A stretch of 64,000 nucleotides of DNA from Tomitella fengzijianii (GTDB taxonomy: Bacteria > Actinomycetota > Actinomycetes > Mycobacteriales > Mycobacteriaceae): positions 3,531,501-3,595,500 of the forward strand of contig NZ_CP041765.1 in the NCBI RefSeq assembly GCF_007559025.1, written 5' to 3'. The position numbers and the translations under genes were made by a program. Positions within the stretch are counted from its first letter, which is position 1. Every line of letters begins with the position of its first letter. The notes beneath the pieces are model-generated. The model saw nothing but the letters and a program-made list of their open reading frames with translations, was not told the DNA's origin and ran no database searches. Below, piece by piece: positions 1-7,869 of the stretch.

Positions 1-1236
1 CGTCCGGTACATCCCCAGCGCCACGCCCACCTCTTCCGTGGTGGTGACGGCGTTGACGATGTTCTGGTTGCCGATGTTGTTGAACGAGTTCGGGATGCCG
101 AGGATCATCGCGATTCCGACGATGGCTGCGATCGTGACCGTCGAATCCGCCACCGTCGCGAGCAGCGCACCGCCGACGACGAGTCCGACGGTGCCGACGA
201 GCAGCGCCGGCCGCGGCCCGTAGTTCGAGTAGACGCGGGTGGCCGTCACCGTGGAGGCGATGCTCACGAGCGCCAGCGGCAGCATGATCAGCCCTGCGTG
301 GCCGGCGTCCATGCCCCGCCCGCCCTGCAGCCACTGCGGCAGCCCGAAGTACACCAGGTAGAAGGCGGTGTAGGTGACGGTGGTCCGGCCGAGCGTCATC
401 GCCAGAGGCCGGTTGCGGAGCATCGCGCGCAGGTCGATGAACGGTTCGGGGGCGCGCAGCTCACGCCACACGAGCAGCGCTCCGGAAACCAGCATCACCG
501 GCAGGATCACCCACCGGGGCCGCTCCGCCAGCGACAGCAGGAACACCATCGTGGTGGTGATGAAGGCGAGGAACAGCACGGTGCCCGGCAGGTCCATTCG
601 GCGCAGTACGACGCGCGCTCCGGTGCGTTCGCGCGGCCCGTCGGGCGCGACCACACGCAGCACCCACAGGCCGGTCAGAGCCGCCATCGGCAGGTTGACC
701 CACATGATCGCCTGCCAACCGAAGGCGGTGGTCAGCAGTCCACCCAGGGTGGGCCCCAACGCCACCATCGACTGCGAGCACACCGTGAGCACCGCGAGTG
801 CGGTCCGCGTCTCCGCGCCCGTCTCCGCCGCCACCCGGCGCACGATCATCATGGCGGTGGGGTACTGCGTTGCGGTGCCGACGCCCAGCAGCGCCCGGGC
901 GACGATCAGCCAGGTCAGAGACGGGGCGAGGGCGCCGAACACCGACGACGCGGCGATGATCGCGAGCCCGGCCAGGTACATCCGCCGCGGGCCGAACAAC
1001 GCGCCCAGCCTGCCCGCCGCCGGCGAGACCACGGCGGTGGCGATGTACATCCCGGAGATCACCCAGGCGGTGCCGGCGAACGTGCCGAAGTCGTGGGCGA
1101 TGGCGATGACGGCGACGGCGATCATCGACGAGTTGAGCGGCTGCAGCATCGAACCGGTGCCCAGCCCCATCGACAGGGGCAGGGGCACCCGCGTGCGCTC
1201 CGGCTCCGCGCCGGCGGTCGATCTGTTCCGCAACAT
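1..1236 (-). CDS. MFS transporter (C-terminus off the left edge)
   Basis: Major facilitator superfamily permease, probably a proton-driven drug or metabolite exporter in the inner membrane. The visible 412 codons begin at an ATG preceded by a GGAGGG ribosome site. They run through alternating hydrophobic helices of the 14-TM DHA2 (EmrB/QacA) type. An early segment (about residues 35-60) reads AWVISGMYIATAVVSPAAGR, followed by LFGPRRMYLAG, the typical loop 2-3 signature. An internal LGPTLGGLLTTAFGWQAIMW matches the family motif C region. The stop codon lies outside the window. The gene diverges from the gluconokinase gene with about 80 bp between starts. The substrate cannot be read from the sequence. 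Confidence 0.85.
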   Translation of the reverse strand, partial: MLRNRSTAGAEPERTRVPLPLSMGLGTGSMLQPLNSSMIAVAVIAIAHDFGTFAGTAWVISGMYIATAVVSPAAGRLGALFGPRRMYLAGLAIIAASSVFGALAPSLTWLIVARALLGVGTATQYPTAMMIVRRVAAETGAETRTALAVLTVCSQSMVALGPTLGGLLTTAFGWQAIMWVNLPMAALTGLWVLRVVAPDGPRERTGARVVLRRMDLPGTVLFLAFITTTMVFLLSLAERPRWVILPVMLVSGALLVWRELRAPEPFIDLRAMLRNRPLAMTLGRTTVTYTAFYLVYFGLPQWLQGGRGMDAGHAGLIMLPLALVSIASTVTATRVYSNYGPRPALLVGTVGLVVGGALLATVADSTVTIAAIVGIAMILGIPNSFNNIGNQNIVNAVTTTEEVGVALGMYRT

Positions 1237-1319
1237 CGCCCTCCCCGCGCGCCGGTGCTGCACAGGGTCCGCGCTCCGGCACGTGCGTGCACGGCCCTGC
1301 GCGTGCCACGATCTCAACT

Positions 1320-1943
1320 ATGGCCCACAGTCCCCGCACAGGCGGGTCCGCCCCGCAGTCGCCGTCGCCGGATCGCCGGACGCTGATCGTCATGGGCGTA
1401 TCCGGTTCGGGGAAGACGACGGTGGCCAGGCTGCTGGCGGAGCGCCTGGGCCGGCCGATGCTGGAGGGCGACGACCTGCATTCGGACCAGGCCGTAGCCA
1501 AGATGAGCGCGGGGCGGGCGCTCACCGACGCCGACCGCCGGCCCTGGCTGCGCAGGATCCGGGCGTGGATCGTCGCCTCCGCCGCCGACGGGGCGCCGGG
1601 CGTGGTGGCCTGCTCCGCACTCCGGCGTTCCTACCGGGACCTGCTGCGCGGGGCGGACGACAAGGCGGGCACAAGGGCGGACGATGAGGCCGCCGACGGA
1701 CGCCCCGGTGCCGCCGCGACCGGGCCGGCACCCATCCTCTTCCTCCACCTGCATGTGGGCGGCGCGGAGCTGCGCAGGCGACTCGAGGTGCGCGTGGGCC
1801 ACTACATGAAGGTGCAGATGCTCGGCTCGCAACTGGCCACGCTTGAACCGCCGTCCGTGGGCGAGCCCGCGATCACGGTCGACGCCACCGGCAGCCCCGA
1901 CGCGATCGTCGACGAGCTCCTCCGGCGCCTCGCCGAGTACTGA
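1320..1943 (+). CDS. gntK: gluconokinase
   Basis: Phosphorylates D-gluconate with ATP to 6-phosphogluconate, feeding the pentose phosphate and Entner-Doudoroff routes. It is a P-loop kinase of the GntK/SKI fold. The Walker A motif GVSGSGKT lies at about residues 26-33. The downstream LEGDDLHSDQAVAKMSAGRALTD stretch is the classic gluconokinase substrate region, and the CSALRRSYRDLLR motif follows. At 207 aa it exceeds the usual 165-175 aa, because a Gly/Ala/Asp-rich insert sits near residues 120-145 before the conserved LHLHV strand. The start at 1320 is chosen because the longer ATG at 1287 only adds residues upstream of the conserved part; ATG 1392 would remove nothing conserved but leaves no N-terminal strand. 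It functionally complements zwf at the far end of the window. Confidence 0.9.
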   Translation: MAHSPRTGGSAPQSPSPDRRTLIVMGVSGSGKTTVARLLAERLGRPMLEGDDLHSDQAVAKMSAGRALTDADRRPWLRRIRAWIVASAADGAPGVVACSALRRSYRDLLRGADDKAGTRADDEAADGRPGAAATGPAPILFLHLHVGGAELRRRLEVRVGHYMKVQMLGSQLATLEPPSVGEPAITVDATGSPDAIVDELLRRLAEY

Positions 1944-2001
1944 CGGCGCGTTCCCACGGAAGGTGCACCGCCCGCGGGCCGATCCGCTCAGGAGCGGCCG
2001 C

Positions 2002-2322
2002 TCACCACCCGGGCACCGGCGGTTTGACCCACATGATCCGTTCTTCGGGGTGGGCGCGCGCCGCCTCCACGCGATCGGGGTTGCGTTCGGCCCATGCCTG
2101 TTTTCCCTCCAGGAGTTCCACCGTCGCCTCCCACGTGGCGCGCGAGCTCGGCGGGTGCACGCCGGCGGCCCGCGCGAAGCGGCGCAGCGTCGCCTCGTCG
2201 AGCGCCGCGAGCTCCGCGGCCGCGATGCGGCGGTCCCACGCGTACCGCGCCAGCGCCACCGCCTTCTCCCGCCGCCGTCGCTCGGCGAGCTCACTGTGCG
2301 CGAAGGCGTCCGGATCATCCAC
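2002..2322 (-). CDS. conserved hypothetical protein (106 aa)
   Basis: Small charged soluble protein, Arg/Ala/Glu rich, mostly helical, with no signal peptide or membrane segment. It starts at GTG and ends in a Trp. The middle has LAALDEATLRRFARAAGV, which resembles a short helical domain, and the C-terminus has HPEERIMWVKPPVPGW. I do not recognise a named family. It diverges from the exonuclease gene (start 2461) and is convergent with gntK. The main support is an intact reading frame with codon use like its neighbours, and absence of a better frame here. The function is unknown. Confidence 0.55.
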   Translation of the reverse strand: MDDPDAFAHSELAERRRREKAVALARYAWDRRIAAAELAALDEATLRRFARAAGVHPPSSRATWEATVELLEGKQAWAERNPDRVEAARAHPEERIMWVKPPVPGW

Positions 2323-2460
2323 GTGACCACACTATCCGCGGCCGCGCCTCGCCGTCCCGAATCACGCCGCTCACCTGGCCTTCGTCCGGACTTGTCGGTG
2401 GCGCGGCGCAGGGTGGGGCAAACTGATGTTCGCATGCTCGACCCCCATGGAAGAGGCCCC

Positions 2461-3156
2461 ATGAACCACTGGTCCGACCAGCCCGTCTGCGCGTTCGACT
2501 TGGAGACCACGGGCCCCGACCCCACCTCGGCGCGGATCGTCACGGCCTGCGTCGCCATGCTGGACCCCGCGCGGGAGTCCCCGGCCCCGGAGTCGGTACG
2601 CACGTGGCTGCTGGATCCGGGCATCCCCATCCCGCCCGGGGCCACGGCGGTACACGGCATCAGCACCGAGGCGGCGCGGTCCGGCGGGGCGGAGTACCGC
2701 AGCGGGTACACCGAGATCCGCGACGTGCTGCGGCAGGCGTGGGACGCGGGCGCGGTGGTGGTGGCCTTCAACGCCAGCTTCGACCTCACGCTGATGGACG
2801 CCGAGGGCCGGCGCCAGGGCTTCGACCCGCTCGTGCCGGCGCTGGTGGCGGACCCGTACGTGATCGACCGCGAAATGGACCGGTACCGGCGGGGCAAGCG
2901 GACGCTCGGCGACGTGTGCCGGCATTACGGTGTGCCGCTGGACAACTCGCACGAGGCACAGGCGGATGCCGTCGCGGCCGCGCACCTTCTCTCGGCGCTG
3001 GTGGGCAAGTATCCCGATCTGCGCACCCTCGACATCGTCGCCGAGCAGACGCGCTGGCATGCGGAACGCCAGCGTAGCTTCGCCGAGTACCTCGTGCGCA
3101 ATGGCCGCGACGCCTCCGACGTCAACGGGGAGTGGCCGATCCGCCGCTCCGCCTGA
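2461..3156 (+). CDS. DEDDh-family 3'-5' exonuclease (DnaQ-like)
   Basis: Predicted metal-dependent 3'-5' exonuclease of the DnaQ/epsilon superfamily, 231 aa. All three Exo motifs are visible: FDLETTGPDP near residues 10-20 (Asp and Glu), FNASFDLTLMD near residue 105 (Asp), and HEAQADAVAA near residue 165 (His plus Asp of ExoIIIepsilon). A PxxATAVHGIST segment is typical of this clade. The protein is free-standing, with no BRCT or UvrC nuclease domain, so a repair or proofreading accessory role is likely rather than a polymerase subunit. ATG 2461 follows GGAAGAGG; an in-frame ATG at 2434 would add nine residues. It converges on the MarR gene with 5 bp between stop codons. Confidence 0.87.
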   Translation: MNHWSDQPVCAFDLETTGPDPTSARIVTACVAMLDPARESPAPESVRTWLLDPGIPIPPGATAVHGISTEAARSGGAEYRSGYTEIRDVLRQAWDAGAVVVAFNASFDLTLMDAEGRRQGFDPLVPALVADPYVIDREMDRYRRGKRTLGDVCRHYGVPLDNSHEAQADAVAAAHLLSALVGKYPDLRTLDIVAEQTRWHAERQRSFAEYLVRNGRDASDVNGEWPIRRSA

Positions 3157-3161
3157 CCCCG

Positions 3162-3692
3162 TCACCCGCCCTGCGGGCCTGCCGGATCGGGGTTTCCGCG
3201 CACGTACTTGTCGGTGACCGCCACGTTGTAGCGGGCGAACATTCCGGCGAGCGTGGCCAGGTCGGACTCGGTCCAGCCCCGGAGCAGTTCGGCGATCTCG
3301 CGGCGACGGCGGAGCCGCGTGGCCCGCATCCGCTCGAGCCCGCCGGGTGTGGCTTCGACGACGGACCGGCGGCGGTCCTCCGCGGACGCCCCGCGCCGGA
3401 CCAGACCGTCGGCCGCCATCCCGGACACCTGCCGCCCGACGGTCGACGGATCCAGCCCCAGGGCTCCTGCCAGGGCCCCGATGGAGGACGGGCCGGACGC
3501 GTCGAGCTTCCGCAGCAGCAGGTAGCGGGCGTGGTCCAGCCCGTCGGCCGCGCCGCCCCGCCGCCGCAGCAGTTCGAAGTTGCGCACCAGCACGGCCGTC
3601 TGTTCCTCGATCCCGTCGAGGGCCGCACCCGCCGCGAAGTCGGAGTCCCTCCCGGTGTCGGAGTCCCTACCTGTGCCGTCCAAGACCCGCAC
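3162..3692 (-). CDS. MarR-family transcriptional regulator
   Basis: Winged-helix repressor of the MarR family, about 176 aa. The DNA-binding part reads SSIGALAGALGLDPSTVGRQVSGMAADGLVRR, followed by the wing ASAEDRRRSVVEATPGG; DRR is the signature wing sequence of the family. A long C-terminal helix supports dimerisation. The start is uncertain: GTG 3692 is used here, TTG 3683 is better placed behind AAGGGG, and TTG 3752 would give 196 aa but abuts the operator-like palindrome. It is divergent from the FUSC exporter gene, the arrangement expected of a repressor controlling its own promoter and the exporter. The ligand is unknown. Confidence 0.85.
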   Translation of the reverse strand: MRVLDGTGRDSDTGRDSDFAAGAALDGIEEQTAVLVRNFELLRRRGGAADGLDHARYLLLRKLDASGPSSIGALAGALGLDPSTVGRQVSGMAADGLVRRGASAEDRRRSVVEATPGGLERMRATRLRRRREIAELLRGWTESDLATLAGMFARYNVAVTDKYVRGNPDPAGPQGG

Positions 3693-3734
3693 CCCCTTCC
3701 GCCCTGTCGCCCCGGCGCCGCGCACGGAGCGGCG

Positions 3735-3779
3735 CCGGTAACATGGAGTCAATTACCGGCATAATACCGATACCTGTAA
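3735..3779. promoter_or_regulatory. MarR/FUSC divergent operator region
   Basis: The short gap between the MarR gene and the FUSC gene is AT-rich against the background and holds overlapping inverted repeats. CCGGTAA (3735-3741) pairs perfectly with TTACCGG (3753-3759). TTACCGGCAT (3753-3762) pairs with ATACCTGTAA (3770-3779), 8 of 10 positions. This is the size and placement expected for a MarR operator overlapping divergent promoters; binding by the adjacent regulator is inferred. Confidence 0.6.
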
Positions 3780-3790
3780 GGACCTGGTGG

Positions 3791-6088
3791 ATGGCGCTCG
3801 ACCTACGGCGATCCCTTGCGCGGCAGCGCAACGTGGTGCGGGGTTCCGACCCCGGATACGGGCGGCTGCGGCAGGCCGCCGCGGGCGCCGGGGCCATGGC
3901 CACCGCGCTGATTCCCGGCTATCTGTACGCGCTGCTCATCGGGGCCGACGCGAAGGTGCGGCTCATCTCGATGCTCCTCGCCGCGATCGTCGCGATGATG
4001 GGCGGAATGGCGCTGACTGGCAGCGCGCTGTGGCCCAAGGTCCGCACGGCGGTGTTCTTCCCCGTCGCGATCGGCGCCGGGATGACGGTCGGCGCCCTGC
4101 TCGCCGACCACACGGACGCGATGCTCGCGGTGTTCGTCCTGATCGTCTTCCTCGCCGTCTACATCCGCCGCTTCGGCCTGCCGTTCTTCTTCTACGGGTT
4201 CATGCTCTGGATCGGCTATTTCTTCGCCGCGCTCCTGCACCCGACGGTGGGGATGCTGCCGGAGCTGATCGGCGCCGCGGCGGTGGGGGCGGCGTGGGTG
4301 CTGCTGCTCACGGCGACGGTGCTGCGCACCAACCCCACGCGGGTGCTCGCGGACGTCCGGCGCACGTTCGAGGCCCGCGCGGTGGAGATGCTCTGGAGCT
4401 GCGCGTCCCTGCTCGATGCGGAGACGGAGCGCGCGCGGCGCCGCGCGGCCGACCGGATCGACGGCCGCCACGTGCGCCTGCAGGAGACCGCGCTGATGAT
4501 CGAGGCCTGGTCGGCGGAGGACTCCGCGCTGCCGGCGGGCTGGACCGCGTCCGGACTGCGCCGGCGCACCCTGGAGTGGACGCTGGCCCTCGACAGCCTG
4601 GCCGGGTGCACCGGCACCGTCTCGCACGGGCCGGCGGAACTGACCACGGCGGCGGCATCCCTGGTGCGCGCCCTCGCCGCGGAGGACCGCGACGCCGTCG
4701 CCTCCGGGGCGGCCGCTCTGCGCGACGCGGCACGCAGGCCCGATGCGCCCGGTTCGACGATCGCGCCCGGCCGCCTGCGGGTCGCCGCGCTGGGGCTGGC
4801 CGGGGCGGCCGAGGATCTCCTCGACCTCGTCGAGGACGACGGCCCGCCGCCCGCAGACCCGGCCGACGACGAGGATCCGGGCGCGTTCGAGCCTGCCGTG
4901 GCCCTCGCCATGGGCAACCTGCCCGGCAGCCCGTCGGTCGCGCGCGACGTGCCGCCCCGGGTCCGCCGGTGGAACCCCCTGGGCAGGCTCAGCTTCACCA
5001 GCCGGCAGGCCGTGCAGGTGGCGGTGGCGTGCGGCCTCGCGATCTGGATCGGCCGCGAGCTCGACGCCACCCGGTACTACTGGGCGGTGATCGCCGCGTT
5101 CATCGCGTTCACCGGCACCGGTACCCGGTCGGAGACGTTCATCAAATCGGCCAACCGCGTCATCGGCACGCTCGCCGGGCTCGTCATCGGCATCTGGATG
5201 GCGCACCTGACCGCCGGGAACACCCCGCTGATGGTCACCGTGATCGTGCTGAGCATGTTCTGCGGCCTCTACCTGGTGCGGGTCGGCTACGCGTACATGA
5301 TCTTCTTCGTCACGATCATGGTCAGCCAGCTCTACGGCATCTTGCACGAGTTCTCGGATCACCTGCTGATGCTGCGCCTCGAGGAGACGATCATCGGCGC
5401 GGCCTGCGGGATCGCGGTCGCCCTGGTGGTGGCGCCGCTCAGCACCCGGGACACGGTCGAACGCGCCCGGGCCGACCTGCTCACCACCCTGGCCGACCTC
5501 CTCGACGCCGCCGCGCTCGCGGGCGAGGGGAATCCGCGGGGCACCCGGGACCCGGCGGCCGGGCCGGAAGACGATGCGCCGCGCGGGACACCCGAGTTGA
5601 TCATCGAACTGGGCGACCGCCTGCGCCGGCTGCAGCTGGTGGCGAAGCCGCTGACGCGTCCGCTGCTGTGGGACAACAGCCCGCGCACCACCCGGCACCG
5701 ACTGACGGTCTACGGGGCGATGGTGCGCACCGCCCGCGCGGCCGTCGTCGCGCTTCCGCGCCCTCCTGCATCGGGCGCCCCCGCGACGCCGGGAGCCTCC
5801 GGCGCAGCAGAGGTGTACCGGCTGGTCGCGGAGGCGGCCCGGGTCGCGGCGGCGCATCCCGTGCCGTTGGGCGGCGGCCATGAACCCGACGGGGCGCTCA
5901 CCGCCGCGATCGAACGCACGGACCGGCGCATCGAGTCGCTGGCCGCGCAGGCGCCCGGCGACGACGTCCTGCGGCCGGTGTCGTTGGCGTCGCGGTTGAC
6001 CGAACTGCTCGCCGCGACCGGGCACGACGGCACCGTCCGCCATGCCGCCGGCCAGGGCGACGCCGCCCCGGCGGCCACCGCGGTGTGA
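3791..6088 (+). CDS. FUSC-family (aromatic acid exporter-like) membrane protein
   Basis: Predicted inner-membrane exporter of the FUSC superfamily (YccS/AaeB relatives), which in studied members exports aromatic carboxylic acids. At 765 aa it shows the expected two-part build. There is a cluster of about six hydrophobic helices at residues 35-180 and a cytoplasmic helical region to about 400. A second helix cluster at about 425-560 includes the characteristic FUSC segment RYYWAVIAAFIAFTGTGTRS followed by KSANRVIGTLAGLVIG. A C-terminal cytoplasmic domain completes it. ATG 3791 is preceded by AAGGA at good spacing. The ORF is open far upstream, but that part overlaps the MarR gene and is not used. 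It is probably controlled by the adjacent MarR protein. Confidence 0.85.
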   Translation: MALDLRRSLARQRNVVRGSDPGYGRLRQAAAGAGAMATALIPGYLYALLIGADAKVRLISMLLAAIVAMMGGMALTGSALWPKVRTAVFFPVAIGAGMTVGALLADHTDAMLAVFVLIVFLAVYIRRFGLPFFFYGFMLWIGYFFAALLHPTVGMLPELIGAAAVGAAWVLLLTATVLRTNPTRVLADVRRTFEARAVEMLWSCASLLDAETERARRRAADRIDGRHVRLQETALMIEAWSAEDSALPAGWTASGLRRRTLEWTLALDSLAGCTGTVSHGPAELTTAAASLVRALAAEDRDAVASGAAALRDAARRPDAPGSTIAPGRLRVAALGLAGAAEDLLDLVEDDGPPPADPADDEDPGAFEPAVALAMGNLPGSPSVARDVPPRVRRWNPLGRLSFTSRQAVQVAVACGLAIWIGRELDATRYYWAVIAAFIAFTGTGTRSETFIKSANRVIGTLAGLVIGIWMAHLTAGNTPLMVTVIVLSMFCGLYLVRVGYAYMIFFVTIMVSQLYGILHEFSDHLLMLRLEETIIGAACGIAVALVVAPLSTRDTVERARADLLTTLADLLDAAALAGEGNPRGTRDPAAGPEDDAPRGTPELIIELGDRLRRLQLVAKPLTRPLLWDNSPRTTRHRLTVYGAMVRTARAAVVALPRPPASGAPATPGASGAAEVYRLVAEAARVAAAHPVPLGGGHEPDGALTAAIERTDRRIESLAAQAPGDDVLRPVSLASRLTELLAATGHDGTVRHAAGQGDAAPAATAV

Positions 6089-6092
6089 GCCG

Positions 6093-6186
6093 CTACCCCC
6101 GAAGGTGCGCGTACCGCGGCGCGTGCTCCGGCATGATCAGCCCGCCCAGCAGCAGTCGCTGTCGCGCGGCGCCGTAGTCCCCGAGC
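6093..6186 (-). pseudogene. duplicated 3' tail of the TetR gene at 7154
   Basis: About 94 bp here match the last part of the tetR gene at 7154-7247 in the same orientation, roughly nine bases in ten, including the terminal codons for PEHAPRYAHL and the stop region. No start, HTH or N-terminal part is present, so this is a gene fragment. With the intact copy it forms a direct repeat flanking the LGFP lipoprotein gene. The rest of the 6089-6361 gap shows no other gene, only the upstream region of the lipoprotein. Confidence 0.8.
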
Positions 6187-6361
6187 AGACGCGCCGCCTG
6201 ATCCCGTCGCGTTCCCGCGGCGACACGCGGCCGGAAGCCCACTCGTACTGAACTATTTCCGTTTCGCTTTTACACTGACCGGAGGACGACCGGTTCGATC
6301 ATCGACCGCGGACGTGCGCCGATGATCGAAGCCGACACCATCGACACGGAAAGGCAAGCGA

Positions 6362-6970
6362 ATGCGCTTCACACACCGCAACTCGACGCTTCTCCGCAAG
6401 ACCGCCCTGACCATCACCTCCCTCGCGGCCGCCGGTGCACTCGCCGCCGGCTGCAGCAGTGACACCGTCGATTCGGCGAAGGACGCCGCCGGCGCGGCGA
6501 GCGACGCGGCCGATTCCGCCAAGGACGCCGCCGGCGCTGCGGGCGACAAGGCCAAGGACGCCGCCGGCCAGGACGGCGGCGGCGATGACGCGTCCGGTGG
6601 CGAGGCGACCGAGACGCAGATCCAGGGGCCGCAGGGCGAGATCACCGTGGTGGAGCCCATCGCGGACAAGTACCAGCAGGTCGGCGGGCCGGGCGGCCAC
6701 CTCGGCAACCCGGTGGGCGAGCAGCAGCAGGGTCCTGCCGGCGGCTACTTCGTCGACTTCGAGGGCGCATCGATCTACTGGAGCCCACAGACCGACGCGC
6801 ACTTCGTGCAGGGCAGGATCAAGGATGCCTGGCTCGCCGACGGCGGGGTCGAGGCTCTCGGCTACCCGACGAGTGATGAGCACCCGATCGAGACCGGGCT
6901 GCAAAGCGAGTTCGAGAACGCGCGGATCACGTTCATCAATGATCAGACCGAAGTGATCACGGAGAACTGA
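6362..6970 (+). CDS. LGFP-repeat lipoprotein
   Basis: Secreted, lipid-anchored cell envelope protein of 202 aa. The N-terminus is a lipoprotein signal: basic MRFTHRN, a hydrophobic core, and lipobox LAAGC with the acylated Cys at residue 31. Residues 34-70 form an Ala/Asp/Lys repeat (SAKDAAGAASDAADSAKDAAG), a flexible or helical tether. The C-terminal half carries an LGFP-like module (GGHLGNPVGE, then YFVDFEGASIYWSP, then VEALGYPTSDE). LGFP modules are found in mycolic-acid bacteria envelope proteins and are thought to bind the wall. AAGGCAAGCG precedes the ATG. It is flanked by the duplicated tetR tail, so it may have arrived or moved as a cassette. Confidence 0.85.
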   Translation: MRFTHRNSTLLRKTALTITSLAAAGALAAGCSSDTVDSAKDAAGAASDAADSAKDAAGAAGDKAKDAAGQDGGGDDASGGEATETQIQGPQGEITVVEPIADKYQQVGGPGGHLGNPVGEQQQGPAGGYFVDFEGASIYWSPQTDAHFVQGRIKDAWLADGGVEALGYPTSDEHPIETGLQSEFENARITFINDQTEVITEN

Positions 6971-6982
6971 TCGCACGACGCC

Positions 6983-7021
6983 GGGCGGTTCCGCAGGGGC
7001 ACCTGCTCCGCGGAGCCGCCC
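6983..7021 (+). terminator. hairpin after the LGFP lipoprotein gene
   Basis: GGGCGGTTCCGC and GCGGAGCCGCCC form an 11-of-12 bp stem with a 15-nt loop, 12 bases after the lipoprotein stop codon. There is no U tract, as is usual in high-GC actinobacteria. The remaining bases to 7153 hold nothing else that I can recognise. Confidence 0.55.
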
Positions 7022-7153
7022 GCCGCGTCCCCGGCCCCGCAGCGCCGCCCCGTCACTGAGCCGCGCACCTGATAGAGGAAACCGCCGCGGGAAACGGTGC
7101 GCGGCATGTCGAAACACCGCGCACACCGACGTCAGCCCGCCCGGCGGACCCCA

Positions 7154-7822
7154 CTACCCCAGCAGGTGCGCGTACCGCGGCGCGTGCTCCGGCACGATCA
7201 GCCCGCCCAGCAGCAGGCGCAGCTGCGCGGCGCCGTAGTCGCCGAGTTCCCACCGGGGCGAGAAGTGCCACCGCTTGAGGGCCCACGCGTGCGCGAGCAT
7301 CATCGCGTCGAAGGTCACCAGGTCCACGTCGACGTCGCCGACGGTGCCGGCCCGGATCGCGTCGGCCAGCGCGTCCCGCAGCGGGGCGGCCGTGGAGATC
7401 TCGAGCTCCTTGATGCGCGCGCGCCCCGCCGGGGTGAGCGTGCGGCTCTCCCTGTAGGTGAGCACCACCGCGTCGAGGTTTTCGTCGACGATCTCGATGT
7501 ACCGGCGGAATCCCGCGGCGAAGCGCTCCACCGGGTCGTCCCCGGCGCCGGCCATGGCGGGTTCGAGCATGTCCTGGAACGCGTCGAGGATGCCGACGAT
7601 CGTCCCGAGCAGCACGTCTTCCTTGCCGCCGAAGTACTTGTAGATCAGGCCCACGCTCACCTGCGCCTCGTCGGCGAGCGCCTGCATGGACATCTGATGG
7701 AACCCGGTGCGCTCCATCACCCGCACCGCGGCGTCGAGGATCTGCCGGCGCCGCGAGCTCACCCGGACCGCGCGGACCGCCTCGTCGACGGCCGCAGGGC
7801 CGATCCCCGTCGTTCGTGCCAT
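7154..7822 (-). CDS. TetR-family regulator of the acyl-CoA operon
   Basis: TetR-type repressor of 222 aa. The N-terminal HTH is clear at about residues 25-70: RRRQILDAAVRVMERTGFHQMSM, then QALADEAQVSVGLIYKYFGGKEDVL. The C-terminal ligand domain begins near residue 80. It is the last gene of a minus-strand operon, starting 47 bp after the acyl-CoA dehydrogenase stop behind a strong GGAAGGAGG site. Such regulators usually bind an acyl-CoA from the pathway and release the operon promoter. The GTGAATG-CC-CATTCAC palindrome upstream of the first gene is the likely target. Its last 94 bp are duplicated at 6093-6186. Confidence 0.88.
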   Translation of the reverse strand: MARTTGIGPAAVDEAVRAVRVSSRRRQILDAAVRVMERTGFHQMSMQALADEAQVSVGLIYKYFGGKEDVLLGTIVGILDAFQDMLEPAMAGAGDDPVERFAAGFRRYIEIVDENLDAVVLTYRESRTLTPAGRARIKELEISTAAPLRDALADAIRAGTVGDVDVDLVTFDAMMLAHAWALKRWHFSPRWELGDYGAAQLRLLLGGLIVPEHAPRYAHLLG

Positions 7823-7869
7823 CGTCTCCGCGCCTCCTTCCGCCGCTCACCGCATCGCCCCGCCGCCCG

